64,000 nucleotides of DNA, taken from assembly GCF_030463565.1 (NCBI RefSeq), contig NC_134675.1:21597862-21661861 (forward strand), read 5' to 3'. Source of the stretch: Pelecanus crispus (taxonomy: Eukaryota > Chordata > Aves > Pelecaniformes > Pelecanidae). Below, one piece after another: positions 27,061-37,775 of this stretch. The position numbers and the translations under genes are program-made. Numbering within the stretch: position 1 is the stretch's first letter; the number at the start of each line of letters is the position of its first letter. The notes under the pieces are model-generated. The model searched no databases. It was not told the DNA's origin and worked only from the letters and a program-made list of their open reading frames with translations.

Positions 27061-27203
27061 GTAGGATATAAGTTAAAGGAAAAACGTCTGTAGGGGTGTA
27101 GGTGTACATGCACCCCTACAGACAATTTTTTCTTTAATATCCTACTGTGTGTGTATGTGTATACACATACCTACAGTTTTTATTCTTTAACTAATATCCT
27201 ACT
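27061..27203 (+). repeat. Inverted-repeat cluster
   Basis: Arm GTAGGATATAAGTTAAAGG... (27061-27098) pairs with 27111-27145, and a second, diverged copy of the right arm follows at 27171-27203. Between the two right arms is an 18-bp perfect palindrome, GTATGTGTATACACATAC (27153-27170). Origin unknown; a small DNA transposon remnant or local template-switch product are options. Confidence 0.7.
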
Positions 27204-27291
27204 ACCTACTCTGTGTTTGTGTATATATGTATATATTAAAAAATGTTCTAGGAAAAATTAATTTTATTAATTCTTTGCAATTTCTTTCTAG

Positions 27292-27355
27292 CTCCCTTTC
27301 CAATCAGAGCAGCCTCTCCCCTGCCTCAGTGTTGTCTTCAAGCACATCACATGCA
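27292..27355 (+). CDS. UBAP2: UBAP2 coding exon
   Basis: Encodes SLSNQSSLSPASVLSSSTSH and Ala. Acceptor TTTCTAG, donor GCA|GTAAGT, starts by completing a split Ser codon and ends in phase 0. Serine-rich as in the family. Confidence 0.9.
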
Positions 27356-28669
27356 GTAAGTCCAATTTGCATTTCAACAGATGTTTGGCATATAGTCAGT
27401 TTATCTGATGATTAAGACCCTCTCAAAGTTCATTGTGTCTCAGTACACTAAGAACTGAAACAAGAGCTTCATCTCGGGGAAGGAGGACTGCCAGTCCCTC
27501 TAGTGGTAAAAAAAAGTCGTGATTTGTACTAGATCAGGAATAGCTATTACAGAGACTTGCCAGACACACAACTGTAGAGGAAACTTTCATGCCAGCAAGG
27601 GGGGATGGAATAAAGAAAAAATTTCTTGTAACAAATGTATTAAATAAAAAAAAAAAAAAAAATCTTTAGAAGTGGCTGTCTGAAACTGCTCCAAAATGTG
27701 GACTCCACTGGAGAGGTTAGCTGGCAAAATGCAGGTGATGGAATGATACATGTCATGACAAATGCCTCATGACAGATGATTTTAGAGTTTACCATGTGGC
27801 ATTGTTGTCACCTGTGTATTTAATGCATTTAAGGTAACAAGGCAAATGGTATTGAACACAGTGCTCTAGATGAGATTGCACAAACGAGCCAGATGCTGCC
27901 TCGTTCTCTGATGGGGTACTTCTGTACAATCCCAGTTGGGGTGTGCAGATAGGTTACTGCTTTCCTTTATGCCTGTATTTTGGTTTGTAATGCTCCATCC
28001 CTACTGAATATGTAACTTAAAAATTCACATTTATCCAAATGTCCTTCTTTTCTGTTGTCAGAGTTGTTTTGGCTTCTGTGTGTTGATGGCACTGTTTTGC
28101 AAGCATGATCAGCTTGCAGCTAAGGCACTGTATTGTGCTGGATTCAAACCAGGAACTCCTTTATCCTCACATGTTCCTGTAATACGTCTGGTCTGCGTTT
28201 CGGTTTACCACATTGACTCTGTTGTGGGGTACTGCAGTTCTAATTTTTTAAATTCCACAAGTGCATTGAGGAAATCACGATAGCAGTGTCCTGTATTTTG
28301 AAAACAAATACTGTCTTTTCGAAGAATATAGGAGTTTATTTAACATAACAAGTACTAGCTTAAATGAGTATACAAGCAAAGGGCAAGAAATAATTCAGTG
28401 GAGTGACATTTGAGTTACTGTGGTATAATTTTACGATGATATAGTGGTTTGAATTTAACTCTCATGTAATAATTTTCTTTGAATACTTAAAAATCACAAG
28501 CATGCAACTTAGTTGCTTGCTTGGAACATAGATAATGCATATCTTTTTCTTTTGCATGTGCTGCTGTTACTTAAAAGATTGTTGGTTTGGGGTTTGTTCC
28601 CCTGCCCCCAGCATCTTCCACTGTGGTTTATTTGCTCTGTCATCCTCATTCTTTTTGTCTCATTTCTAG
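27356..28669 (+). other. UBAP2: UBAP2 intron
   Basis: No gene or mobile element recognised; a poly-A run lies at about 27647-27661. Confidence 0.6.
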
Positions 28670-28865
28670 CACACTAGTGTTGAGAACACAACTTCGCTCC
28701 AGCCCTCAACAACCTTTTCAACTGTTTCAACCTCGTCCACTAGCACCACCTCTTCGGTTGTCAGCATGGCAAGCAGTATGAACACTACAAACAGCCTTGG
28801 CCTGAGCATTACCAGTGTGTCTATACCAGCTGCTACCACACGGGCAGCTCCCTTAATGTCTTCAG
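28670..28865 (+). CDS. UBAP2: UBAP2 coding exon
   Basis: Encodes HTSVENTTS followed by a long Ser/Thr-rich low-complexity stretch, MASSMNTTNSLGLSITS and RAAPLMSS, ending with the first base of Gly. Acceptor TTCTAG. Donor CAG|GTTCGC is weaker than the others, but gives the correct join to GKAPPNLPQGVPP. Confidence 0.88.
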
Positions 28866-30518
28866 GTTCGCAATATTAACAGATCACGTGGATAGACAGA
28901 GGACTTCAGTCAGCAGAGCTGTCAGTTGAGCATCTCACCAGCCATAACTATGCTAAGAAATCCACACTAGCATTTTCAGCATGCTTTATTTGCTGGCTTA
29001 AAGTTGCCTGGTTTTGTGTATTTGAAATATTTGTTAGGGTGTTATGTGGCATTTATATAGCACATTCCATCCCCAAAGAGCTTTATAAATAGACACCAGA
29101 GCAGTTCTGACTCTGGAAGTTTTGGGCTAGGAGATTCGCTCAGTTTGTATTCCAGGTTGTAATCAGCTCTTGGCTGTGAGTTCACATTAGCTTTAATTTC
29201 AGTTGTCTTTGTGACTTGAATTCATTTGGCAGTATCAAAATATACTGCAGTGTCCTCATTATCATATGCTTCATCCATGCTGCCACATCTACAGAAAGGA
29301 AAAAAGTGTCTGATGTCTGGGTCATTCCACAGCAAATAGCCCTTCAGAAAAAGGGTCCACAGAGAGAGAAGGTGGGGAAGCTTCTTGCACTGAAGTGGAA
29401 GCAATGCGAGGATGAGAGGAAATGGCCTCAAGCTGCATCAGGGGAGGTTCAGATTGGATATTAGGGAAAATTTCTTCAGGAAAAGGGTAGTCAAGCATTG
29501 GAACAGGCTGCCCAGAGAGGTGGTGGAGTCGCCATCCCTGGAGGTGTTCAGAAAACGGGTAGACATGGCACTCTGGGACATGGTTTAGTGGGCATGGTGG
29601 TGTTGGGTTGATGGTTGGACTGATGATCTTAGAGGTCCTTTCCAACCTTAATGATTCCTAGTTTTTACTTTCATTATAAATAATCCAGCCATTAAGCCAG
29701 GAAACATGAAATTGCTACTGTACCCTTAATTGGTTTAGTGGTGGACTTGGTAATGTTAGGTTAATGGTTGGACTGGATGATCTTAAAGGTCTTTTCCAAC
29801 CTAAATGATTCTATGATAAATTCTCTCTTGCTTCACTAATCAACTTGAACTGCTAAAAGGAAATCCTATGGAGGGAAGTGAATGATTGAAATATTGAGAT
29901 CAAACTTACTTAAAGAACGATTTCTCATTTCAATGCCTTGTAAATGATGTGTCTGATGACTGGCCAAAGTGCTTTTTTTTTTTTTTTAACTCTTCTGCTT
30001 CATAGCACTGCTTCATGGAGGCAACTGAAACTGTTTCAATTTTCTTCTTTGCTATTTCCAGCTGCAGTGAGTCACCCACAAAAAGTATGCTGGCAACATT
30101 TAGTGCTTTCCAGTCAATTGCTGGTGATAAGGGGGAATGTGTTGACAGAGCAGAAAATGAGAGAATTTGCTCTCTTAGATTGAAAACAATGCCTAAATTT
30201 TGCCTTCAGGAGAGGACTGAGGAAAGGAGAAGTTCCTGTAATTCTTGTAATCCTCTAAGACAAAGTAAATGACAAAAATCACTGTTCTCTGATGGGACTG
30301 TTTTCAGTCTTCAGTACCTTGTGCTTTCCTTCCTTGAGGCATGGTTAAACTCTTCAGACTATTTTGAGCATTTTTATCAACCAGCACAAAATTCTTCTGC
30401 ATAGTTCTGCTCTTTACAAGCTATGACAGTGCAGCCGCCAGGGCTTGTGAGCTATCTTGTCTCAATGCTGAAGCCTTTTCTAAAGGCTTGTTAAAGTGTC
30501 TGTATTTTGATTCTACAG
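28866..30518 (+). other. UBAP2: UBAP2 intron
   Basis: Contains a double CR1 tail structure (29403-29818). Nothing else is recognised. Confidence 0.6.
29403..29818 (+). mobile_element. CR1 3' fragment with transduced spacer and second CR1 tail
   Basis: 29403-29660 is the last about 260 bases of a CR1 ending CCAACCTTAATGATTCC. A spacer of about 75 bases (GTTTTTACTTTCATTATAAA...) follows, then a second CR1 3' tail (about 29731-29818) ending GATTCTATGATA. The same arrangement, including the spacer, occurs at 53490-53885. Confidence 0.85.
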
Positions 30519-30610
30519 GCAAAGCTCCCCCAAACCTGCCCCAAGGTGTACCACCCTTGTTGCATAACCAGTATATTGTGGGACCTGGAGGACTTCTGCC
30601 TGCCTACCCA
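30519..30610 (+). CDS. UBAP2: UBAP2 coding exon
   Basis: Encodes GKAPPNLPQGVPPLLHNQYI and VGPGGLLPAYP, a highly conserved block of UBAP2 and UBAP2L. Acceptor CTACAG, donor CCCA|GTAAGC, ends in phase 0. Confidence 0.95.
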
Positions 30611-31508
30611 GTAAGCAATTTAATTGTTCCTGCCCTTGATTGCCTAACCCTTGGTGCAAGTGGGCCCTCCAGACCTACTGCTGCCTATGCCAAGGCATTT
30701 CTGTTGGCACATGTTGCACCTGGAATTCTTGTTCCAAATGCTGAAGAATATGTGAAATGTATTCAGTGAGGGTTTGCTGTTGATAGTAAACTGCAGAACT
30801 GTTGGTAGAGACCTGATTTGGCTACTGTTGAAGCTAAACATGCATGTTGCTATGGTTTTCAGTGGGATCAGGTTTTAGGCCCTTTGAGTAAAATTAGACT
30901 CATTCAGGTTTGGGTTACTGGAATAGATTTACTATAGTAATGGTTGAAATGTGCAGTGTGTCCTGTCTGTCATACTTTGAAAGATTGCACGTAGCTTTTT
31001 GATGTCTGACCAGGATCAACATATTTTTGGTTATCTGGTTTTTGAATCAGAAACTTTATACTAATAATTTTTCTGTATCACACTGAATGCAAGGGGATAC
31101 CATAGGTTGCTTTGTGGTCTAGTCATTAAATCTGAAATCCTGCTATTCTCAGAAGTAATGATTGAAGCAAAGAAGGCTGTTGCTCTTACTCCCAAATCTG
31201 ACTGCCCTATAGATTTTTCAGAAGTTGATGAATGATGCATCTGTGAAAACAGTATTGAAGATGGGACAGTCGTACTCTCCTCAGAGGACTGCTGTCACCA
31301 AGAAACAACATCAGAGTGACAAGCCATTTTAAGCTTAGCTCTACTAGTCTTAAAATGCTACAGTGCTCCATGATAGCACAATGTGACATGTAGCTGTACA
31401 CCTTTAAAATAGACTGGGCCTAGGTCAAACTCTGTTTAAAGCCCCAAATTGGTCAGTGTCAGAGAAAAGTGTTATAATAATGTTCTATTTTTATCTGTCT
31501 TTAAGCAG
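30611..31508 (+). other. UBAP2: UBAP2 intron
   Basis: No gene or repeat recognised. The frame stays open for about 50 codons after the donor, but the GTAAGC donor and the next exon fix the border. Confidence 0.6.
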
Positions 31509-31556
31509 ATTTATGGTTATGATGATCTCCAGATGCTTCAGTCCAGGCTGCCAATG
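31509..31556 (+). CDS. UBAP2: UBAP2 coding exon (48 nt)
   Basis: Encodes IYGYDDLQMLQSRLPM. Acceptor AAGCAG, donor ATG|GTAAGT. The family protein continues directly into DYYGI, so the next 14.6 kb up to 46202 is a single intron; the interferon genes lie in it. Confidence 0.94.
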
Positions 31557-31849
31557 GTAAGTAAATGGCTTGGTTTGTTTAATTTTAAACAAGTTATCTT
31601 CAGTGTTGATCATTTGTGTAACACAAATTGGTTCATTTAATGGTGATTAAGAGCTTATCCTTATGTTCTATATTCTGTTTTTTAAATATCCACAAAGAGT
31701 TTCTCTAGGTGGTGTAAATTGATACAGAGCAACTGTTGCATCATGCATTCGTCCATCTGCAAATTCTGTAAATAGAAGCAAGTGTGCTTTGTGCTTTTGA
31801 GTGGAGAAATTTTTAATTGTTGTAGCAACAGTATGACTTCTTACCTAAG

Positions 31850-32323
31850 ATGACAGGGGGGGAATGGAAACAGGTCCCTGCTCAGGGCGGCAGGCAAATC
31901 CCCTCCTGGCCTCCCTCACCTTCCCAGTTGCCCTTACACAACAGATATGGGGCTCTGGAACTTGAGGGCCAGGCAAGTGAGGAGGGAGGTGAAGGTCCAG
32001 CCAGGGGGTTGACTAGGGTGAGTCAGTCAGCCCCACGCATTATGACTGCCTCTGTTAAGAAAAAAAGGAGGGTAATTGTTGTAGGTGATTCCCTTCTGTG
32101 GGGAACAGAGGGCCCAATCTGCCGTCCAGACCCATCCCACAGGGAAGTCTGCTGCCTCCCTGGGGCCCAGGTTAGGGACGTTACTAGGAAACTCCCTGGT
32201 CTGGTACGGCCCTCTGATTATTACCCACTGCTGGTTATACAGGTTGGCAGTGATGAGGTTGCAGAGAGAAGTCCTAAAGCGATCAAAAGGGACTTCAGGG
32301 CACTGGGGCGATTAGTCGCATGA
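31850..32323 (+). pseudogene. CR1 ORF1 remnant (GDSL esterase-like)
   Basis: 157 open codons. Residues 74-84 read RVIVVGDSLLW, the first block of the GDSL/SGNH-hydrolase domain known from CR1 ORF1, followed by EVCCLPGAQVRDVTRKLPGL and YYPLLVIQVGSDEVAE. The usual G-T-N-D of the later block is G-S-D-E here. The N-terminal part of ORF1 is missing and the frame stops early. Confidence 0.8.
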
Positions 32324-32580
32324 TCGGGAGCGCAGGTAGTGTTTTCCTCAATCCCGTCAGTGGCAGGGAAGAATACTGAAAGGAATGGGAAAACTCACCT
32401 GATTAACAGGTGGCTCAGAGGCTGGTGCTGTTAGTGGAATTTTGGTTTTTTTGATCATGGGAAGGTTTACACAGCACTGGGCCTGCTGGCAACAGATGGA
32501 GTTCAGCTGTCTCCAAGGGGGGAAAAAAGGATTCTCACTCATGAGTTGGTGGGGCTCATCGAGAGGGCTTTAAACTAGGT

Positions 32581-35223
32581 TTGAAGGGGGAAGGGGATAT
32601 AACCAGGCTCAGCAGAGAGGAGCCCAAGGGTGGCATGGCAACATTGGGGATGAAATCGATAGCCCAGCTCGAGTGCATCTACACCAATGCACGCAGCATG
32701 GGCAACAAACAGGAGGAGCTGGAAGCCGTTGTGCAGCAGGATGGCTATGACTTAGTCGCCATCACAGAAACATGGTGGGACGACTCTCATGACTGGAGTG
32801 CTGCACTGGAGGGCTATAAGCTCTTCAGAAGGGATAGGCAAGGAAGGCGAGGCAGTGGGGTGGCTCTGTATGTTAGGGAGTGTTTCGATTGTATAGAGCT
32901 TGATGATGGTGACGATAGGGTTGAGTGTTTATGGGTAAGGATGAGGGGGAAGGCCAACAAGGCAGATGTCCTGCTGGGAGTCTGTTATAGACTGCCCAAC
33001 CAGGATGAAGAGGCAGATGAAATATTCTGTAAGCAGCTGGCAGAAGTCTCGCAATTGCTAGCCCTTGTTCTTGTGGGGGACTTCAACTTGCCGGACATCT
33101 GCTGGAAATACAACACAGCAGAGAGGCAACAGTCTCAGAGGTTCCTAGAGTGTGTGGAAGACAACTTCCTGACGCAGCTGGTAAGTGAGCCTACCAGGGG
33201 AAGTGCCTCGCTTGACCTGCTGTTTGCAAACAGAGAAGGACTGGTGGGAGATGTTGTGGTCGGAGGCTGTCTTGGGCTTAGCGGCCATGATATGATAGCG
33301 TTTTCGATTCTTGGTGACGTAAGGAGGAGGTTCAGCAAAACCACTACCATGGACTTCCGGAGGGCAGACTTTGGCCTGTTCAGGACGCTAGTTGACAGAG
33401 TCCCTTGGGAGGCAGTCCTGAAGGGCAAAGGGGTCCGGGAAGGCTGGGCCTTCTTCAAGAAGGAAGTCTTAAAGGCGCAGGAACAGGCTGTCCCCATGTG
33501 CCATAAGACGAACTGGTGGGGAAGACGACTGGCCTCGCTGAACAGGGAGCTTTTGCTGGGACTCGGGGGGGAAAAAAGGAGAGTTTACCACCTTTGGAAG
33601 AAGGGGCAGGCAATTCAGGTAGAGTACAGGGATCTCGTTAGGTCATGCAGAGAGGAAATTAGAAAGGCAAAAGCCCAGCTAGAACTCAATCTGGCCACTG
33701 TTGTAAGAGATAATAAAAAATGTTTTTACAAATACATTAACAACAAAAAGAGAGCCAAGGAGAATCTCCATCCTTTGCTGGATGCAGGGGGGGGAGTTGC
33801 CACCAAGGATGAGGAAAAGGCTGAGGTACTTAATGCCTTCTTTGCCTCTGTCTTTAATAGCCAGACCAGTTATCCCCAGGGCATTCAGCCCCCTGAGCTG
33901 GAAGACAGGGACAGGGAGCAGAATGAAGCCCCCATAATCCAAGGGGAAATGGTTAGTGACCTCATACACCACTGAGACACTCGCAAGTCTATGGGGCTGG
34001 ATGGGATCCATCTGAGAGTACTGAGGGAGCTGGTGGAGGAGCTTGCCAAGCCACTTTCCATCGTCTATCAGCAGTCCTGGTTAACAGGGGAGGTCCCTGA
34101 TGACTGGAGGCTTGCCAATGTGACGCCCATCTACAAGAAGGGCCGGAGAGAGGATCCGGGGAACTACAGGCCTGCCAGCCTGACCTCGGTGCTGGGGAAG
34201 ATGATGGAGCGGTTCGTCTTGAGTGCACTCAACAGGCATGTGCAGGTCAACCAGGGGATAGGGCCCAGCTAGCATGGGTTTATGAAAGGCAGGTCCTGCT
34301 TGACCAACCTGATCTCCTTCTATGACCTGGTGACCCGCCTGGTGGATGAAGGAAAGGCTGTGGATGTCATCTACCTGGACTTTAGTAAAGCCTTTGACAC
34401 AGTCTCCCATAGCATTCTCCTAAGGAAGCTAGCAGCTCATGGCTTGGACGGGCATACTCTTTGCTGGGTAAAAAAACTGGCTGTGTGGCCGAGCCTAGAG
34501 AGTAGTGGTGAATGGAGTTGTCCAGTTGGCGGCCGGTCACGAGCAGTGTTCCCCAGGGCTCTGTTTTGGGGCCAGTCTTGTTTAATATCTTTATCGATGA
34601 TCTGGATGAGGGGATTGAGTGCACCCTCAGTAAGTTTGCAGATGACACCAAACTGGGTGGGAGTGTCAATCTGCTTGAGGGTAGGAAGGCTCTGCAAGAG
34701 GGACCTGGACAGGCTGGACTGATGGGCTGAGGCCAACTGTATGAGGTTCAACAAGGCCAAGTGCCAGGTCCTGCACTTGGGTCACAACAACCCCATGCAA
34801 TGCTACAGGCTTGGGGTAGAGTGGCTGGAAAGTTGCCTGGCCGAAAGGGACCTGGGGGTGCTGGTTGACAGCCGGCTGAACATGAGCCATCAGTGTGCCC
34901 AGGTGGCCAAGAAGGCCAACAGCATCCTGGCTTGTATCAGGACTAGTGTGGCCAGCAGGAGCAGGGAGGTGATTGTCCCCCTGTACTCGGTGCTGGTGAG
35001 GCCACACCTGGAATACTGTGTCCAGTTTTGGGCCCCTCAATACAAGAAAGACATTGAGTTGCTGGAGCATGTTCAGAGAAGGGCAACAAGGCTGGTGAAG
35101 GGTCTGGAGCACAAGTCTTATGAGGAGTGGCTGAGGGAACTGTGTTTGTTTAGCCTGGAGAAGAGGAGGCTGAGGGGGAGACCTTATTGCTCTCTACAAC
35201 TACCTGAAAGGAGGTTGCAGTGA
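32581..35223 (+). pseudogene. CR1 ORF2 remnant (endonuclease and reverse transcriptase)
   Basis: The first 464 codons are open: APE-type endonuclease with NARSMGNKQEE (residues 36-46), ITETWW (61-66) and VGDFN (165-169), but S-G-H (234-236) where CR1 has the catalytic S-D-H. The RT follows with HPLLDAGGGVATKDEEKAE, then is broken by TGA at 33973-33975 and TAG at 34270-34272, a frameshift near 34490, one near 34690, TGA at 34720-34722 and a frameshift near 35178. RT blocks [33 protein letters not shown] and FADDTKLGG are recognisable across frames. Confidence 0.93.
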
Positions 35224-36785
35224 GGTGGGTGTTGGTCTCTTTTCCCAAGTAGTTAGTGATAGGACAAGAGGAAATGGGCTTAAGCTGCGCCAGGGGAGGT
35301 TTAGGTTGGATATTAGGAAAAATTTCTTCACGGAAAGGGTAGTCAAGCATTGGAACAGGCTGCCCAGAGAGGTGGTGGAGTCACCATCCCTGGAAGTGTT
35401 CAGAAAACGGGTAGACGTGGCACTCTGGGACATGGTTTAGTGGTCATGTTGGTGTTGGGTTGATGGTTGGACTGATGATCTTAGAGGTCCTTTCCAACCT
35501 TAATGATTATATTCTGTTTTGTCAAGTGTAGTTGAAATCTGAGTGTGAATGTTTTCTTTTACCAAGAGGTAGGGTTGAACAGCAAGTACACAAATTGACA
35601 GCCAGTAGGTGCATCTGACAGGTTTTGGAGGCGCTCGTAGGTGGAGATCTTTGCACGTGCATCATGGCAACAAATGCAGATGAGCTGCAGGAGGGAGAGT
35701 ATGCGAAGCTTTCTTCCTTACTTGGATCCAGAATGTAAATGGCATGTGAGAGAAGCTGAGAGTTAGATTCACAAAGAGCCTAAGCCTAGATTGCAGAAAG
35801 GTAAAGAATTTTGTTTTCAGAAAACTAGGATAGGGAACTTGGAGAGTAAGTTTGACAGTATTTAACTGAGGAAAGTCACAGGATTAAGTGATACAGTGTA
35901 TCTGTGGAGGTAGAAGTGGAGTAATGAGCAGTGATCTGGAAAAGAAGTATTGCTGGATGAATGCCAAAGTTAAAGGTCCAAGTCAGTACCAGGTGGAGTC
36001 TGGGAACAGCCAGAGTCAGATAGTCAAAGGTGAGTACAGGGATGTCCCAGACAAAACCCTGTCCAGCTGCACATCCTGAATTAAAAGAAGTTGAGTGCAT
36101 TAATGAAGATTTTAGCTACCCAATGAAGGCGTGATCCTTGGAAGAATTGTCGACTGAAATGAATGGGATTATTTTCAGAGCAGCAAAATGACAAAATATT
36201 TACAGTTCTGGGGCCAGGAGAGACATGGTTACATTGGTAGGAGACAAAATGTTTTCTAGGAGTGTTGTTCCACTTTTATCAGCCTGCGATTCCCATCTGT
36301 TTGCTCAATTTTTTTGTTGCTCTGTGAGCAGGAGTGCTTTTTCCATATAGCCGTACCACAGGGCCATGCAAAGGTTGGAGCAGAGCATGCCTCTTGGTTT
36401 GGTTCTGAGGGGCCAGGAGCTGAGAATTATTGATGTTATTTACATGTAGTGACAGCAAATGGAGAGGAAAAAATGAATGGGTAATACTTACTCTCCTTCA
36501 TCAGCTGGTCTAAACCAAAATGGAAGGTGGAAAATCTTGAGGAGATAAGGACTGAAGAGATGATTCTGCTGATGATGGCTAAACCCTGGCGGAGGTTTTC
36601 TGAAGAGGTTGAGGAAAGTGCATCCTTGGGGAGGTGCCAAAGAGAAGAGTGGGCACTGGATCTGTAAGAGCCCTGTTTGGAGCAGGGCTTGGAGTAGGTG
36701 TTGAGTGGAGGTCGCTTCCCCCCACCCCAAAGGCTTATTCCTGTGCTTCTGACACAAGACGCACTGGCAAGCTTTTTGCAACAGG

Positions 36786-36876
36786 TCTTTATTTTCTGTC
36801 AAATAAATAGGTGAATAAATAGATAAAAGCCGTTGTCAAATTAAATATAATAAGTTGTATAAATAGACAAGTAGTC
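36786..36876 (-). promoter_or_regulatory. IFN-1 3'UTR AU-rich element and polyA signal
   Basis: On the - strand this stretch has four ATTTA units and then AATAAA (plus strand TTTATT at 36788-36793). Such AU-rich elements mark unstable cytokine mRNAs. It is retained although the coding start is broken. Confidence 0.65.
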
Positions 36877-37021
36877 ATTGGAGGCTCAGGGTCCAGGGTC
36901 GTTCTTGCAGTGGCTCTTGCCATCAGTCAGGGGAGGCAGGAGGACAGAGGTGGGGATGGGGCAGTGGTCCAGAAGTGGTGGTGGCAGCGTGGGGCTGTGC
37001 AGGTTGGTCAGGGTCGTTGAG

Positions 37022-37595
37022 CTAACCGCACGTGGTGCGGGTGAGGTTGTGGAGGGGTTGGAAGCAGATGCGAGCTTCAAGGCAGACGTGGTCCCAGTCA
37101 CAGGGACTGTGGTGGTGGGTGCGGAGGAAGTCCTGGATGCGCCCGAAGTACTTGTTGATGCCGAGCAGCAGGTTGCGGGGCCCTTGGCCTTCGAAGAGCA
37201 TGCCGTTGGCTGGCAGGCATTGCTCCAGGTGGTAGATGTAATGCTGGAGGTTGCTGAGGAGTTGGTGGCGTGCTGGGGCATCCCAGTGGTGGGGGGTGCT
37301 TGGGCTGCTGAGGGTGGTGAAGAGGTGCTGGAGAATGCAGAGGGCGGTGGCGGCAGCCTGCTGTGGGTGGCTGGTGTGGAGGAGGGTGTTGGGGAAGGGG
37401 AAGTGCGTGTGCTGGTGGTGGCAGGGCTGTGGCGGGCTGGGAGCCATGGCCTGGAGGAGCTGAGCTGGAGGCTGTGCCAGGGGAAGGTGGGGTCTCGGGG
37501 ATGCAGGTTGGCAGGTGAGGGCGGTGGTGAGAGCTGGCAGGAGGAGCAGGAGCGCTGTGCCGCAGGCAGGGCTGTGGGGTTGTGGGTGCAGCCAT
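37022..37595 (-). pseudogene. Type I interferon, frame-disrupted, IFN-alpha-like C-terminus (here IFN-1)
   Basis: Intronless secreted-cytokine locus on the strand opposite UBAP2. ATG at 37595 begins MAAPTTPQPCLRHSAP, but an 8-nt deletion relative to the neighbouring locus (after 37552) shifts the frame before the hydrophobic LLLLLPALTTALT core, so a product from this ATG leaves the interferon frame. The mature region is fully open: CQPASPRPHL, ALCILQHLFTTLSSPSTPHH, HYIYHLEQCLPANG, GPRNLLLGINKYFGRIQDFL and DWDHVCLEARICFQ, ending PLHNLTRTTCG and TAG at 37022-37024. That end resembles chicken IFN-alpha and has one N-glycosylation sequon (NLT). The mature-frame ORF extends upstream to an ATG at 37909, but this lies beyond the TATA-like site, so it is not a likely start. 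Likely a pseudogene, unless an unusual start is used. Confidence 0.85.
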
Positions 37596-37698
37596 GGTGG
37601 CTCTGTGCATGCTGTGTGGGTGGTGCTGGGCAGGAGCCTGGTCAGGCTTGGTGGTGGTGCGGGTGGGCACTGTGATTGGGGTGCTGCTGGGTGGCTGG

Positions 37699-37775
37699 CT
37701 TTATGTGGTGCTGCGTCTTTCCCTTCCTCGCTTTCTGATTGCAGCAAGTTTCTGGCTGTAATCTTCAGTTTTGTC
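37699..37775 (-). promoter_or_regulatory. IFN-1 promoter remnant
   Basis: Same CATAAAG box at 37705-37699 as in IFN-2, about 104 bases before the ATG. Upstream only isolated GAAA units (around 37717, 37733, 37748 and an AAAACTGAAG near 37766) are seen, without the regular spacing of the IFN-2 cluster. Confidence 0.5.

Larger units (their letters stand above)
23593..27291 (+). other. UBAP2: UBAP2 intron
   Basis: Contains a 1.14 kb solo LTR (24250-25393), a G/T tract (26590-26669) and an inverted-repeat cluster (27061-27203). No gene. Confidence 0.6.
31840..35515 (+). mobile_element. Long CR1 LINE (5'-truncated, decayed)
   Basis: Contains part of ORF1, nearly all of ORF2 and the CR1 3'UTR, ending CCTTTCCAACCTTAATGATT. 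About 3.7 kb, + orientation. It is of the same subfamily as the copies at 29.4 and 53.5 kb (shared TGTTGGGTTGATGGTTGG). Stops and frameshifts in ORF2 show that it is dead. Confidence 0.95.

Noticed and set aside
30611..30769. Continuation of the UBAP2 frame beyond 30610 as exon
   Set aside because: The frame stays open by chance; the donor CCCA|GTAAGC and the family sequence PAYP-IYGYD place the border at 30610.
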